Source of the DNA: CAZUDI01 sp964618975
Lineage (GTDB): Bacteria > Desulfobacterota > Desulfomonilia > UBA1062
Assembly: GCA_964618975.1 (NCBI GenBank)
Contig: CAZUDI010000013.1
Coordinates: 1 to 64,000 of the forward strand
Reading direction: 5' to 3'
Length of the DNA: 64,000 nucleotides
The notes beneath the pieces were generated by a model, which made no database searches, had not been told where the DNA came from, and saw only the letters and a program-made list of their open reading frames with translations. How positions within the stretch are numbered: position 1 is the first letter of the stretch; the number at the start of each line of letters is the position of its first letter. Shown piece by piece: positions 7,632 through 15,459 of this stretch. A program made the translations under genes and the position numbers.

Positions 7632-8336
7632 ATGGTTGTCGTCACGGACCGGCTGACCTTCATGCGTTCCATCACCCTGTTCAAGGGGTTGCCCGAAGAT
7701 CAGCTGGAGTTTTTCGCCCGCGCTTCACGGCAGAAGACCTTTGAAGCCGGAGCCCTGATCGTCGGGCAGGAGGACCTCTCGCGCTCGTTCTATGTGGTCA
7801 TGGAAGGACGGGTGAAGCTCTACCGAAGCTCCTTCGAGGGTCGGGAACAGACCCTCAACCTCTTCGGCCCGGGCGAACTCTTCGGCATGTGCTCCGCCTT
7901 CACGGACGACATCTTCCCGGCCCATGCCGTGGCCCTGGAACGTAGCACGATCCTGGTCTTTTCCGGTGATGTGATCGCCGAGCACGCCCGCAGGGAGCCC
8001 GCCATCCTCTTCAACCTCGTTTTCGTGCTTTCCCACCGCCTCAAGGAGGCCATGGGCATGATCGAATCCCTGGCCCTCAAGGACATCCCGCAACGCGTGG
8101 CCTCTTTTCTCCTGCTGTCCACCTCGTCCGCAGGTGAGACGGGCGGGGACATCTACGAGCTGCCCGTCACCCGGCGCGAGCTGTCCAAGGTCCTGGGCAC
8201 GACCCCCGAGACGCTCTCGCGGGTCCTGAAGCGCATGGTGGATGAAGGCCTGATCGGCCTTGAGGGGCGTTCCATCCGTATGCCCAACCGCCAGGCGATC
8301 TTAGATCTGGCCGACGGTTTAACGGACCTTGTATGA
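7632..8336 (+). CDS. Crp/Fnr family transcription regulator, Dnr-like
   Basis: 234 residues: cyclic-nucleotide-binding-fold sensor domain at about 12-130, dimerisation helix to about 165, and a winged helix at about 165-230. The recognition helix has ETLSR, the E..SR pattern of FNR that contacts TTGAT half-sites. There is no N-terminal cysteine cluster and only one Cys in the protein, so it should not bind an FNR-type [4Fe-4S] cluster; haem-based NO sensing as in Dnr/Nnr or another ligand is more plausible. It is divergent from the hesB-like selenoprotein gene, which may be part of its regulon. A purine-rich AAGGGGG lies before the ATG. Confidence 0.85.
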   Translation: MVVVTDRLTFMRSITLFKGLPEDQLEFFARASRQKTFEAGALIVGQEDLSRSFYVVMEGRVKLYRSSFEGREQTLNLFGPGELFGMCSAFTDDIFPAHAVALERSTILVFSGDVIAEHARREPAILFNLVFVLSHRLKEAMGMIESLALKDIPQRVASFLLLSTSSAGETGGDIYELPVTRRELSKVLGTTPETLSRVLKRMVDEGLIGLEGRSIRMPNRQAILDLADGLTDLV

Positions 8337-8446
8337 CCTTTTCCCTTCCCGTTGACGCCTCCTCGATTCCAGGCGGGCCGTCTGCAGGGGAATGATTCAG
8401 GGGTCCTGAATCCGCCACTCGTTTCCCGGTGCCTCCTGCCAGGTCT

Positions 8447-8527
8447 TAATGGCCAGAGGGTCGAATGCCCCGCCGCTAGCGGCGGGCAGCAGGGTCCAGG
8501 GCTGGCCCTGGGATGCATACCCATGCG
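8447..8527 (+). repeat. 80-bp intergenic repeat, copy 2
   Basis: Plus-strand copy between two convergent genes. It has a strong CCCGCCGCTAGCGGCGGG hairpin and the CCAGGGCTGGCCCTGG hairpin. The rest of the 8337-8663 gap shows no gene. Confidence 0.8.
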
Positions 8528-8663
8528 CAGGCCCTTCCTTGAAGAGACCCTAGCGCTCGGGAAGAACCGCGGCAGGCAAGAGCCTCCCGAATTCTGCCGG
8601 GGTGACAGCCCGCACCGTTTGCGGGGGGATCCTTCTCCTGGCCGATCGGGGCGCTGTATCCTT

Positions 8664-10364
8664 TCAAGGATTCATTTCGTAGAGGTCCTTGAGGGCGAAG
8701 ACGTGGTCCTGCCAGACCCGCTGGTAGCGGGCCTCGTCTATTACGGGCTTGCGGATCATCTTCAGGCTCAGGTCCATCTGGGCCTGCGTGCTGGTGGGCT
8801 TCTGGAATAGCTGCAGGGCAAAGGCGGAGAAGTCCCGCACGAAGCAGTCGAAGATCTGGTCGATGATGTCGGTTTCGATGGCGTAGATGCGGGCGTTCTC
8901 CAGGATCAGCTGGCCATAGGCGACGAGGGTGAAGAGCTCGCCCAGGGTGAGCATGAAGTCGGGGTTGAGCGCCTGGGCCTTGTCCGGGGGGGCGCTTGAG
9001 AGCAGTTCCTTGAAGGCCTCGATCTGCTGCCGGAAGATACTGAGGTTGGGCAGGTCGTAGAGGGAGTAGGCCAGGTTGTAGTCGTGGAAGAGCACCTTTC
9101 CCAGGCCCTTGGCCGGGCCTTGGTCGAAGAGGAAGTCGTCGTTTACAGGCTGGTCCTGCAGGGCGATCTCGGGGAAGGGGGCCGGGTGGAAGAGATAGTT
9201 CTGCATGAACTTGATGATGAGCATGATGTTGACATGCACGGTGCCCTCGAGCTTCGGCAGGGCCCGGATGTCGCGGGCGGCCATCTCGAAGTAGGTGTCC
9301 ATCTCGAAGCCCTTGGCCGCGATCACGTCCCACAGCAGGTCGATGACCTGCTCGCCCTGGGTGGTCACCTTCATCTTCATGGTGGGGTCGTAGAGGAGGT
9401 AGCGGCGGTCGTCCCGGTGGGCGGTGCGCAGGTAGTCGCTGGTCCTCAGGGCGAAGAGCTTCATGGCCACGAGACGCACGTAGGCGTCCGTGAACATCTG
9501 CTTCACGTGGGGCATGTCGGTGACGTACATGTTGTAAAGCCGGCGGTGCGAGGCATGGTTGAGGGCCTCGTAGAAGGCGTGGGTGCAGATGCCGATGGAG
9601 GCCCAGCCCAGGTTGTACTTGCCCACGTTGACCGTGTTGAGGGCGTCGTCCCAGGCCTTGGGGCCCCGGGAGAGGATGTCGTCCTCGCCTACGGGGTAGT
9701 CGTGGAGCGCGAAATTGGCCACGTACGACTGGACGTTGACCAGGTTCTTCTTCAGTTCGTACTGTTTGTGATGGTAGTTGGCGACGAAGAAGACATACTC
9801 GTCGCTGCCGGCGATCCTGCCGAAGTTGGAGACCATCTCGGCCTTGTTGCCGTTGCCGATGTAGTACTTCTCGCCGTTGGCCAGGTAGGTCCCGTCGGCT
9901 TGCGGGGCCAGGGCCATCTCGGTGGAGTAGATGTCGGCCCCGTGTTCGCGCTCCGAGAGGCCGAAGGCGAAGATGGCGCCGTCTTCCAGCAGGGAGGCGG
10001 CGCGGTGCTTGGCGGCTTCGTTGACGCCCATCCAGATGGGCCCCAGCCCCAGGATGGATACCTGCCAGGTGTACCAGTAGTGCAGGCCGTAGAAGGCCAG
10101 GATTTCGTTGAATTCACAGTTGCGGTAGGTGTCCCAGCGGTAGCTGGGGTCCTTGCCGTAGGGCTCCGGTGTCAGGAGTGTGGCGAAGATGCGGTTTTCC
10201 CTGATGAAGTCCAGGAAGTCGCTGTACCAGACGCAGGCATGATCGTCCTCCTTGAGCCTCCCTTTCCCCTTGTTCTCGAAGAATGCGATGGTTTTGAGCA
10301 TGATCTCGCGCGAACGCTCGTCCGGGTAGGGACGCCCATGATTTTTGGGGTTCAACAGAAGCAT
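8664..10364 (-). CDS. acyl-CoA dehydrogenase family protein, long form
   Basis: 566 residues, longer than the usual 380-400 of short-chain enzymes. The central part has acyl-CoA dehydrogenase features: FGLSEREHGAD (substrate and flavin loop) near 175-185, the GEKYYIGNG stretch near 205, and a helical C-terminal domain. The N-terminus adds about 70 residues and the C-terminus is extended, resembling large acyl-CoA dehydrogenases of actinobacteria and deltaproteobacteria whose substrates are poorly known. It probably uses FAD and an electron-transfer flavoprotein; no ETF genes are nearby. AAAAGGAGG lies before the ATG. A palindromic site covers its likely -10 element. Confidence 0.85.
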   Translation of the reverse strand: MLLLNPKNHGRPYPDERSREIMLKTIAFFENKGKGRLKEDDHACVWYSDFLDFIRENRIFATLLTPEPYGKDPSYRWDTYRNCEFNEILAFYGLHYWYTWQVSILGLGPIWMGVNEAAKHRAASLLEDGAIFAFGLSEREHGADIYSTEMALAPQADGTYLANGEKYYIGNGNKAEMVSNFGRIAGSDEYVFFVANYHHKQYELKKNLVNVQSYVANFALHDYPVGEDDILSRGPKAWDDALNTVNVGKYNLGWASIGICTHAFYEALNHASHRRLYNMYVTDMPHVKQMFTDAYVRLVAMKLFALRTSDYLRTAHRDDRRYLLYDPTMKMKVTTQGEQVIDLLWDVIAAKGFEMDTYFEMAARDIRALPKLEGTVHVNIMLIIKFMQNYLFHPAPFPEIALQDQPVNDDFLFDQGPAKGLGKVLFHDYNLAYSLYDLPNLSIFRQQIEAFKELLSSAPPDKAQALNPDFMLTLGELFTLVAYGQLILENARIYAIETDIIDQIFDCFVRDFSAFALQLFQKPTSTQAQMDLSLKMIRKPVIDEARYQRVWQDHVFALKDLYEMNP

Positions 10365-10392
10365 GGCCTTCCTCCTTTTACATATGAATGCA

Positions 10393-10421
10393 CCGAACCG
10401 TCATTATACATTACTGTTCGG
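10393..10421 (-). promoter_or_regulatory. palindrome over the -10 of the acyl-CoA dehydrogenase gene
   Basis: CCGAAC (10393-10398) and GTTCGG (10416-10421) form a perfect 6-base inverted repeat around a minus-strand TATAAT (10408-10403), 30-50 bases upstream of the start codon. This is the placing expected for a TetR- or FadR-like repressor of fatty-acid genes. The -35 is poorly defined. Confidence 0.45.
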
Positions 10422-10705
10422 GTTTTGGAAACCGTCAAGACTCTCTGGACCTGCCGCACCCGGAGGGAATGACGGCTGCCCGAGGGCCGGTCGCCTGCCA
10501 TGTTGGGATATATCCCCTGACGGCAGGCGCTGTGGCCGCAGGAATACCCGGAACTCTTTCGGGAGATGTGCTCCTTGAATCGACTTGAGCCCAGCGGTGA
10601 ACAAGGGGTAGGCGGGAATTATGGGAAGAGGCTCAGTCTGCCATCCGGGGCGATTCGGAAGGGGGGGCTCACTCTGGAGATCGCGCTTCAGCCCTCCGAT
10701 GGGGT
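10422..10705. other. intergenic region without a recognisable gene
   Basis: No supported coding sequence. It contains an 8-base inverted repeat, CGCCTGCC with GGCAGGCG, at about 10490-10528. A plus-strand frame of 77 codons at 10566-10799 runs antisense into the ChaN-like gene and is not convincing. Confidence 0.5.
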
Positions 10706-11476
10706 TCAGGGCAGGAAGATGACCCCGTCGGCCGTGGTGGCCAGCGAGACTTCCGGCAGGATGTTCATGGACATGAGGGTGGGGTCCTTGATGGAGTAGA
10801 AGAGGTCCGGGTCGACATCCATGGCGGCGGCGGCCGTCTTGTGCGGGGCATCGGGCCACATGACCACGGAGAAGATACCCAGCGGTGAGAGGTGATCGGC
10901 CAGGGAAGGTTCGCAGTAATCGGCCCAGCGGATACCCTTGAGGATATGCCGGACCCCGACCACCACCAGACCGTGGGCCCCGGGGTTATTCTGAAGATAG
11001 TTCTGGATGCTGTTGCCCATCCAGGCGTCGCGCGAACCGGCGATCCCTTCGGGTTTGTCCATGGCGACAAGGTTCAGGCCCAGATCCCGCGCCGTCAGCA
11101 GGATGCCGCTGTAGGTGCTGCACCCGATGATGGACCACATCCCAATGTCTTCCACCGGGGAGGTGCCCCCGAGGAACTGGTCGATAGCGACCTGCTGGCT
11201 GGAAGGGATCTCGACAAAGAGGGTGTTGATGCCGGCCTTGTGCACGAGCTCGGGCAGACTGCTGGTGATCAGTTGGTGGATGAGGGGATCCTTGTGCCGG
11301 GTCCCGATGAGGAGCAGCCGGTTTCTCAGGGCCTTCTCCACCAGATACTCCGTCGGATCCGACCCCATGAGCACCACACTGCCGAACTCGTCGGGCTGAT
11401 GCGTGCGGGCCGGTAGAGTGCCGATAAAGATGCACAGGATACATACGATGATGCCAAAACCCAGGTGTCTTTTCAT
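10706..11476 (-). CDS. secreted ChaN/TraB-like protein of unknown function
   Basis: 256 residues. The N-terminus is a signal peptide (MKRHLGFGIIVCILCIF followed by a small-residue stretch), so the protein is exported. The body has LLIGTRHKDPLIHQ near 55-68, followed by FVEIPSSQQ and VVVGVRHI, matching the layout of ChaN/EreA/TraB-type folds, where such His/Glu positions bind haem or act in hydrolysis. The family assignment is tentative. It is a single gene bounded by a repeat copy upstream at 11572-11650. Confidence 0.6.
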   Translation of the reverse strand: MKRHLGFGIIVCILCIFIGTLPARTHQPDEFGSVVLMGSDPTEYLVEKALRNRLLLIGTRHKDPLIHQLITSSLPELVHKAGINTLFVEIPSSQQVAIDQFLGGTSPVEDIGMWSIIGCSTYSGILLTARDLGLNLVAMDKPEGIAGSRDAWMGNSIQNYLQNNPGAHGLVVVGVRHILKGIRWADYCEPSLADHLSPLGIFSVVMWPDAPHKTAAAAMDVDPDLFYSIKDPTLMSMNILPEVSLATTADGVIFLP

Positions 11477-11571
11477 CTAAGAGTTCTTTTCGGAAATATT
11501 CGTGGTTGCTTTAACTTCTTTTTTTACCTATCAGAGGGACGTCCGCACTGTCAAGCGTGTCGGCAGGTTGA

Positions 11572-11650
11572 GGGCCTGAGGGTCGAATTCTGCGCTGCTT
11601 GCAGCGTCAACGCGGGTCCTCAGGCTTACCCTGGGGTTCATACCCCTGAT
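11572..11650 (+). repeat. 80-bp intergenic repeat, copy 3
   Basis: Plus-strand copy with GCTGCTTGCAGC and a weakened second hairpin, ending ACCCTGGGGTTCATACCCCTGA. It separates the ChaN-like gene from the 3' end of the dus gene. Confidence 0.8.
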
Positions 11651-11716
11651 CGGGCAACGGCAGTGCCTTGCGGCAGGCGCGGGTGCGGCGGGGAAGTCGC
11701 CTCAGTCCAGGATTCG

Positions 11717-12664
11717 TCAGCGACCCTCCAGGGTGTCGAAGAAATCCGTGATGCTCCTTTCGAGCACTCCTGCGTCGTCTATCTGACAGGCCTGCTGGCG
11801 GAAGTGCGCCGCATGCGGCAGACCTTTTACGTAGGCGGAGAGGAACTTGCGCATGTGCCTTAGCCCCGCCTGGGGGCCGTAGAGGCTCAGGAGCTCGTGC
11901 AGGTGCAGCAGCATCACCTCCCTTTGCTCCGTCAGCGAAGGCGGGGCCTGGCCCGTGAGCTCCCTGAAGATCCAGGGCCGGCCGATGGCGCCCCGGCCGA
12001 TCATGCAGGCATCGGCACCCAGGCCCTTCAGACGCGTGAGATCTTCCTCGCCGCGGATGTTGCCGCTGACGATCAGGGGCAGGCTGCAGATGCCCCTGAT
12101 GCGGGGCACTTCCTCCCAGTGGGGCTCACCCCGGTACATGTCGGTGCGGGTGCGCGGGTGGATGGTGATGCAGTCCACACCGGTGCGTGCGAGGTCGCGT
12201 GCGAGTTCGTGCGCATTGAGGGAGGCGCTGTCCCACCCGGCACGCATCTTCACGCTCACCGGCAGGCGCACTGCCTCTAAGACGGCCTCGGTCAGGCGCA
12301 CCGCCATCTCCGGGTCCCGCATCAGCGCCGCCCCGCAGCCCTTGGAGACCACCTTCCTTACCGGACAGCCCATGTTGATGTCGATGCCGTCAAAGCCTTC
12401 CTGCTCCAGCAGCCTGGCGGCCTGGGCGGCGTCCTGCGGGCTGCTGGTGAAGATCTGGGCGATCAGGGGGCGGTCCGAGACCGGGCGCACGAGCAGGGTG
12501 CGGGTGTTGGCGGTGTTGCGCAGCAGCCCGGCGGCGCTGATCATTTCCGTATAGGCGAGCTCGGCCCCGTAGCGGCGGCAGAGCATGCGCAGGGGCCAGT
12601 CCGTATAGCCCGACAGTGGCGCCAGAAAGAGCCCAAGCGGAAAGTCGATCCCGTAGGCCTTCAT
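11717..12664 (-). CDS. tRNA-dihydrouridine synthase
   Basis: 315 residues. An FMN-dependent TIM-barrel enzyme that reduces uridines in the tRNA D-loop. Seen: LAPLSGYTDWPLRML at the N-terminus, the catalytic cysteine region NMGCPVRKVVSKGCGAA, SVKMRAGWD, IHPRTR and the FMN-phosphate loop MIGRGAIGRPW. Which of the Dus classes it belongs to cannot be told by eye. The ATG at 12664 has GGGGGG seven bases upstream; an in-frame TTG two codons earlier is less likely. It is the last gene of a three-gene unit with the radical SAM and Ldh-type genes. Confidence 0.92.
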   Translation of the reverse strand: MKAYGIDFPLGLFLAPLSGYTDWPLRMLCRRYGAELAYTEMISAAGLLRNTANTRTLLVRPVSDRPLIAQIFTSSPQDAAQAARLLEQEGFDGIDINMGCPVRKVVSKGCGAALMRDPEMAVRLTEAVLEAVRLPVSVKMRAGWDSASLNAHELARDLARTGVDCITIHPRTRTDMYRGEPHWEEVPRIRGICSLPLIVSGNIRGEEDLTRLKGLGADACMIGRGAIGRPWIFRELTGQAPPSLTEQREVMLLHLHELLSLYGPQAGLRHMRKFLSAYVKGLPHAAHFRQQACQIDDAGVLERSITDFFDTLEGR

Positions 12665-12676
12665 GAGCAAGCCCCC

Positions 12677-13609
12677 CTAGACATGGCCTGAGCCGCCCTT
12701 GTACAGGGATCCCTGGACAAGTCCCTCGGAGGCCAGGTTCTCCATGATCAGCCGGCGCACCTGTGCCTTGTCGAGCGCCCACTGCGGCGCACACAGCTCG
12801 TGGGGGTGGGGGTCGCCGGTGATGCGCTGCACCACGATGTCGGGCCGCAGGTGGGCCAGGAAGAGCGCCGCCGACCGGGCGTAGGCCTCCATCGTCAGCG
12901 GGGTGTAGCCGCCCTGGACGTAGAGCTCCTCCAGGCGGGTGCCCCTGACGACGTAGAGGAGGTGGATCTTGACGTCCGTCACCGGCAGCGCGGAGAGCAG
13001 GCACGCCGTTTTCAGGTAGTCGTCGAGCCCCTCGCCGGGCAGGCCGATGATGGCGTGGGCGCAGATGCGCACGGGGTATGCCCGGGTCAGGTTTACGGCA
13101 TCGATGAAGCAGGCCACGTCGTGGCCGCGGTTGATGCGCTCGAGCGTGGCGTCATTGGCCGACTGCAGCCCGTATTCGACCCACACCAGGCGCGCGGGGG
13201 CATAGCCCGCGATCAGATCCAGGACCTTAGGGCCGACGCAGTCCGGCCGCGTGCCGATGGCCAGCCCCACGATCTCGGGAAAGGGCAGGATCGTGTCATA
13301 GAGCGCCTGGAGCCGCTCGAGGGGCGCATAGGTGTTGCAGAAGGACTGGAAATAGGCGATGAAGGCCTGCGTCCGACGGCGCCGGCCAAGCGCCTGGATC
13401 TGATCGATGATCTGCCTCTCGAGGGGGACCCCCTTGCGGCTGAGCCCGGTCCCGGACCCGAGAGCGTTGCAATAGATGCAGCCGCCTTGTCCGAGAGCAT
13501 CGCGGTGCGGGCAGCCCAGACCGGCATCGAGGCTGATCTTCTGCACCCTCTGACCGAAAGTCTCCTTGAGATAGGCGCTGAAGGTCCGGTAGGCCGGCGC
13601 ACTTGTCAT
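12677..13609 (-). CDS. radical SAM protein, YhcC/TIGR01212 family
   Basis: 310 residues. The N-terminal region contains DAGLGCPHRD followed by GGCIYCNAL, the three-cysteine [4Fe-4S] site of this radical SAM family, then AYFQSFCNTYAP and IGTRPDCV, which are family hallmarks. The function of YhcC-type enzymes is not established; a link to tRNA or redox metabolism has been suggested for relatives. It overlaps the upstream Ldh-type gene by 4 bases and is followed by dus after 12 bases, so the three genes are translated from one message. Confidence 0.88.
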   Translation of the reverse strand: MTSAPAYRTFSAYLKETFGQRVQKISLDAGLGCPHRDALGQGGCIYCNALGSGTGLSRKGVPLERQIIDQIQALGRRRRTQAFIAYFQSFCNTYAPLERLQALYDTILPFPEIVGLAIGTRPDCVGPKVLDLIAGYAPARLVWVEYGLQSANDATLERINRGHDVACFIDAVNLTRAYPVRICAHAIIGLPGEGLDDYLKTACLLSALPVTDVKIHLLYVVRGTRLEELYVQGGYTPLTMEAYARSAALFLAHLRPDIVVQRITGDPHPHELCAPQWALDKAQVRRLIMENLASEGLVQGSLYKGGSGHV

Positions 13610-14718
13610 AGAAAGGCGAAGTCGAAATGGCCCAGGCCGAGTTCCGCATGCAGGGTCTGCATGATCTTTTGCAGGGCGGGGTTGATGGGGATGCCTTCCG
13701 CCTTGCGACGCGCGATCAGCTCGAACTCCTTTTCGCCGGCGAGATAGATGCGCTCGTGCCCCGGGGCCTTCCGGGCGGAGCGGATTTCGCGCATGATGGC
13801 GCCGGTCGTCTGTTTGAAGACCTCAAGCGGCACGAAGCTCTGGATGTTGATGGCCATGAAGAAGAACCCCAGGTGGTAGGGAATCTTGGTGCCCGATTCA
13901 TCAAAACCGCTCAGGGCCTTGCCGAACATGCCGCCGGAAAAGGCGGCGCTGAGGATCTCCACCATGACCCCCAGACCGTAGCCCTTGTAGCCGCCGAGTT
14001 CCTCGCCGGCCCCGCCCAGGGGCAGGAGCGAGGCCGTCCCCTTGACGAAGTCCTCCAGCAGCTGCCGGCTGTCGGTGGGTTGGCTGCCGTCGAGGGCGAT
14101 GGTCACCCCCTTGGGGGTGGGCTTGCCCTCACGGGCGTAGACCTCCATCTTGCCTCTCTGGCTGGTGGAGGTGGCGATATCCAGCAGGAAGGGGTGCCAG
14201 TCGTCCGAGGGGGCGCCGAAGCTGATGGGGTTGGTGCCGATGGCCGGCTGGACCCCGAAGGTGGGCGCCACCGAGGGGCGCGCGTTGCAGAAGGCCAGGC
14301 CCACCATGTCGTTCTCGATGGCCATGGCGGGGTAGTAGCCCGTTATGCCGAAATGGGTGCTGTTCTTGACGCTCACCATGCCGATGTTGCTTTTGCGGGC
14401 CATGTCGATGGCACGCTGCATGGCGCGGTAGGCGCTCACATGGCCCATGCCGTGGCCGCCGTCGATCACGGCCGTATTGGCGGTCTCTTTGAGCACGGTC
14501 TCGCGGGTGACCGGGAACTGGATGCCATCGCGAATGCGGTCCACATACATCTTGAAGCGTCCGATGCCATGGGACTCGATGCCCCTGAGGTCCGACTCGA
14601 TCAGCACCTTCGAACAGATCTCGGCATCGTCGGCGGGCACACCCAGGGCGATGAATCCTTCCTTCATGAAACGCTTCAGCTCACGATGGTCGACCAATAT
14701 AATATTCTCTGCAGGCAT
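13606..14718 (-). CDS. Ldh-family (malate/L-lactate type) NAD(P)-dependent dehydrogenase
   Basis: 370 residues of the family that includes malate dehydrogenase of archaea, ureidoglycolate dehydrogenase and 2,3-diketogulonate reductase (distinct from classical MDH/LDH). Seen: the N-terminal helical region, DGGHGMGHVSAYRAM, KNSTHFGITGYYP with the catalytic His, and ATSTSQRGK. The actual substrate is a 2-keto/2-hydroxy acid not predictable here. GAGGAAAACGC precedes the ATG. It is first in the operon with the radical SAM and dus genes; no functional link is obvious. Confidence 0.88.
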   Translation of the reverse strand: MPAENIILVDHRELKRFMKEGFIALGVPADDAEICSKVLIESDLRGIESHGIGRFKMYVDRIRDGIQFPVTRETVLKETANTAVIDGGHGMGHVSAYRAMQRAIDMARKSNIGMVSVKNSTHFGITGYYPAMAIENDMVGLAFCNARPSVAPTFGVQPAIGTNPISFGAPSDDWHPFLLDIATSTSQRGKMEVYAREGKPTPKGVTIALDGSQPTDSRQLLEDFVKGTASLLPLGGAGEELGGYKGYGLGVMVEILSAAFSGGMFGKALSGFDESGTKIPYHLGFFFMAINIQSFVPLEVFKQTTGAIMREIRSARKAPGHERIYLAGEKEFELIARRKAEGIPINPALQKIMQTLHAELGLGHFDFAFL

Positions 14719-14974
14719 GCGTTTTCCTCGCTTTCTCGAATTGTTCAGCCTTGTGTGAGAGGGTATAGCGAGGAAGGGCCGCCAAGGTCAACATGTTTTC
14801 CGGGACCTGGTCCTCGCCTCCCAAGTGGGCCGGGCATGCCCGGGGGCGGCCGGGCTTGCACATTGCATGTGACCGATTATATAAACACTCAGTATGGGTG
14901 CGGGTGCTGGGGCGATGCGCCCTTCGTCTTGAGTTGCAATCCTTGAGCACTTCAATCGATGCCAGGCCGGCCTT
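14719..14974. promoter_or_regulatory. divergent intergenic region with a candidate plus-strand promoter
   Basis: No gene seen. A candidate promoter, TTGCAC (14856-14861) and TATATA (14878-14883) with a 16-base spacer, points toward the EACC1/caspase pair, about 200 bases upstream of it with repeat copy 4 between. Confidence 0.35.
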
Positions 14975-15055
14975 CATGGCCTGAGGGTCGAATTCCCCGC
15001 TGCTTGCAGCGGAAGGCATGGTCGTGGGCTTGCCCTGGGGTTCATACCCCTGATA
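14975..15055 (+). repeat. 80-bp intergenic repeat, copy 4
   Basis: Near-consensus plus-strand copy: CCGCTGCTTGCAGCGG hairpin and a GGGCTTGCCC core hairpin. It is immediately upstream of the EACC1/caspase cassette, and copy 5 in the same orientation is immediately downstream. Confidence 0.85.
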
Positions 15056-15090
15056 AGCATTACGGTCAAAGAGAGCTTGAGAGTAGAGTA

Positions 15091-15459
15091 ATGGATACCA
15101 CGCTGATACTCGGCGCCGGGGATCTCGAGGGCCAGGAGCTCCAGGCCCTCACGCGGGAGCTTGCCGCGAACCTCAACCGCGAGACCGACGCGCGCGCCAT
15201 CCTCCCTGAGGGGACAGGCCCTCTCGGCGCCCGGGGCGATGCGGCCCTCATCGGACAGATCGTGCTGACGGTCATGAGTACCGGGACCGCAGCGGCCCTC
15301 TTAGGTGTGCTGAAGGCCTTCTTCGAACGCCGGCCCTCGCTGCGCGTGGCCATACGACGCCCGGACGGTAGCGAGCTCGAGATCACGGCCAGCGGTCTCG
15401 AAAGGCAGCGTCTGGATCAGACCGTCGTTATGGCGCGGGAGTTCCTGCAGGGGGCCTGA
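15091..15459 (+). CDS. EACC1-like (effector-associated constant component) small protein
   Basis: 122 residues, no signal. The sequence has the layout I associate with the EACC1 family: an N-terminal TRELAANL helix, a central GARGD segment followed by a hydrophobic ALLGVLKAFFERRP helix, then the strand pair VAIRRPDGSELEITASG. EACC1 proteins were described computationally as constant partners of caspase- or peptidase-type effectors in NTP-dependent conflict systems. The 1-base overlap TGATG with the caspase-fold gene downstream means the two are translationally coupled, which strongly supports the assignment. The ATG at 15091 is chosen because upstream codons read through repeat copy 4. Family membership is by eye and needs a profile search. 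Confidence 0.72.
   Translation: MDTTLILGAGDLEGQELQALTRELAANLNRETDARAILPEGTGPLGARGDAALIGQIVLTVMSTGTAAALLGVLKAFFERRPSLRVAIRRPDGSELEITASGLERQRLDQTVVMAREFLQGA

Noticed and set aside
9084..10472. 462-codon plus-strand frame
   Set aside because: Antisense shadow of the acyl-CoA dehydrogenase; valine- and glycine-rich composition with no family motif.
13627..14946. 439-codon plus-strand frame
   Set aside because: Antisense of the Ldh-type dehydrogenase; no ribosome-binding site and no recognisable motif.
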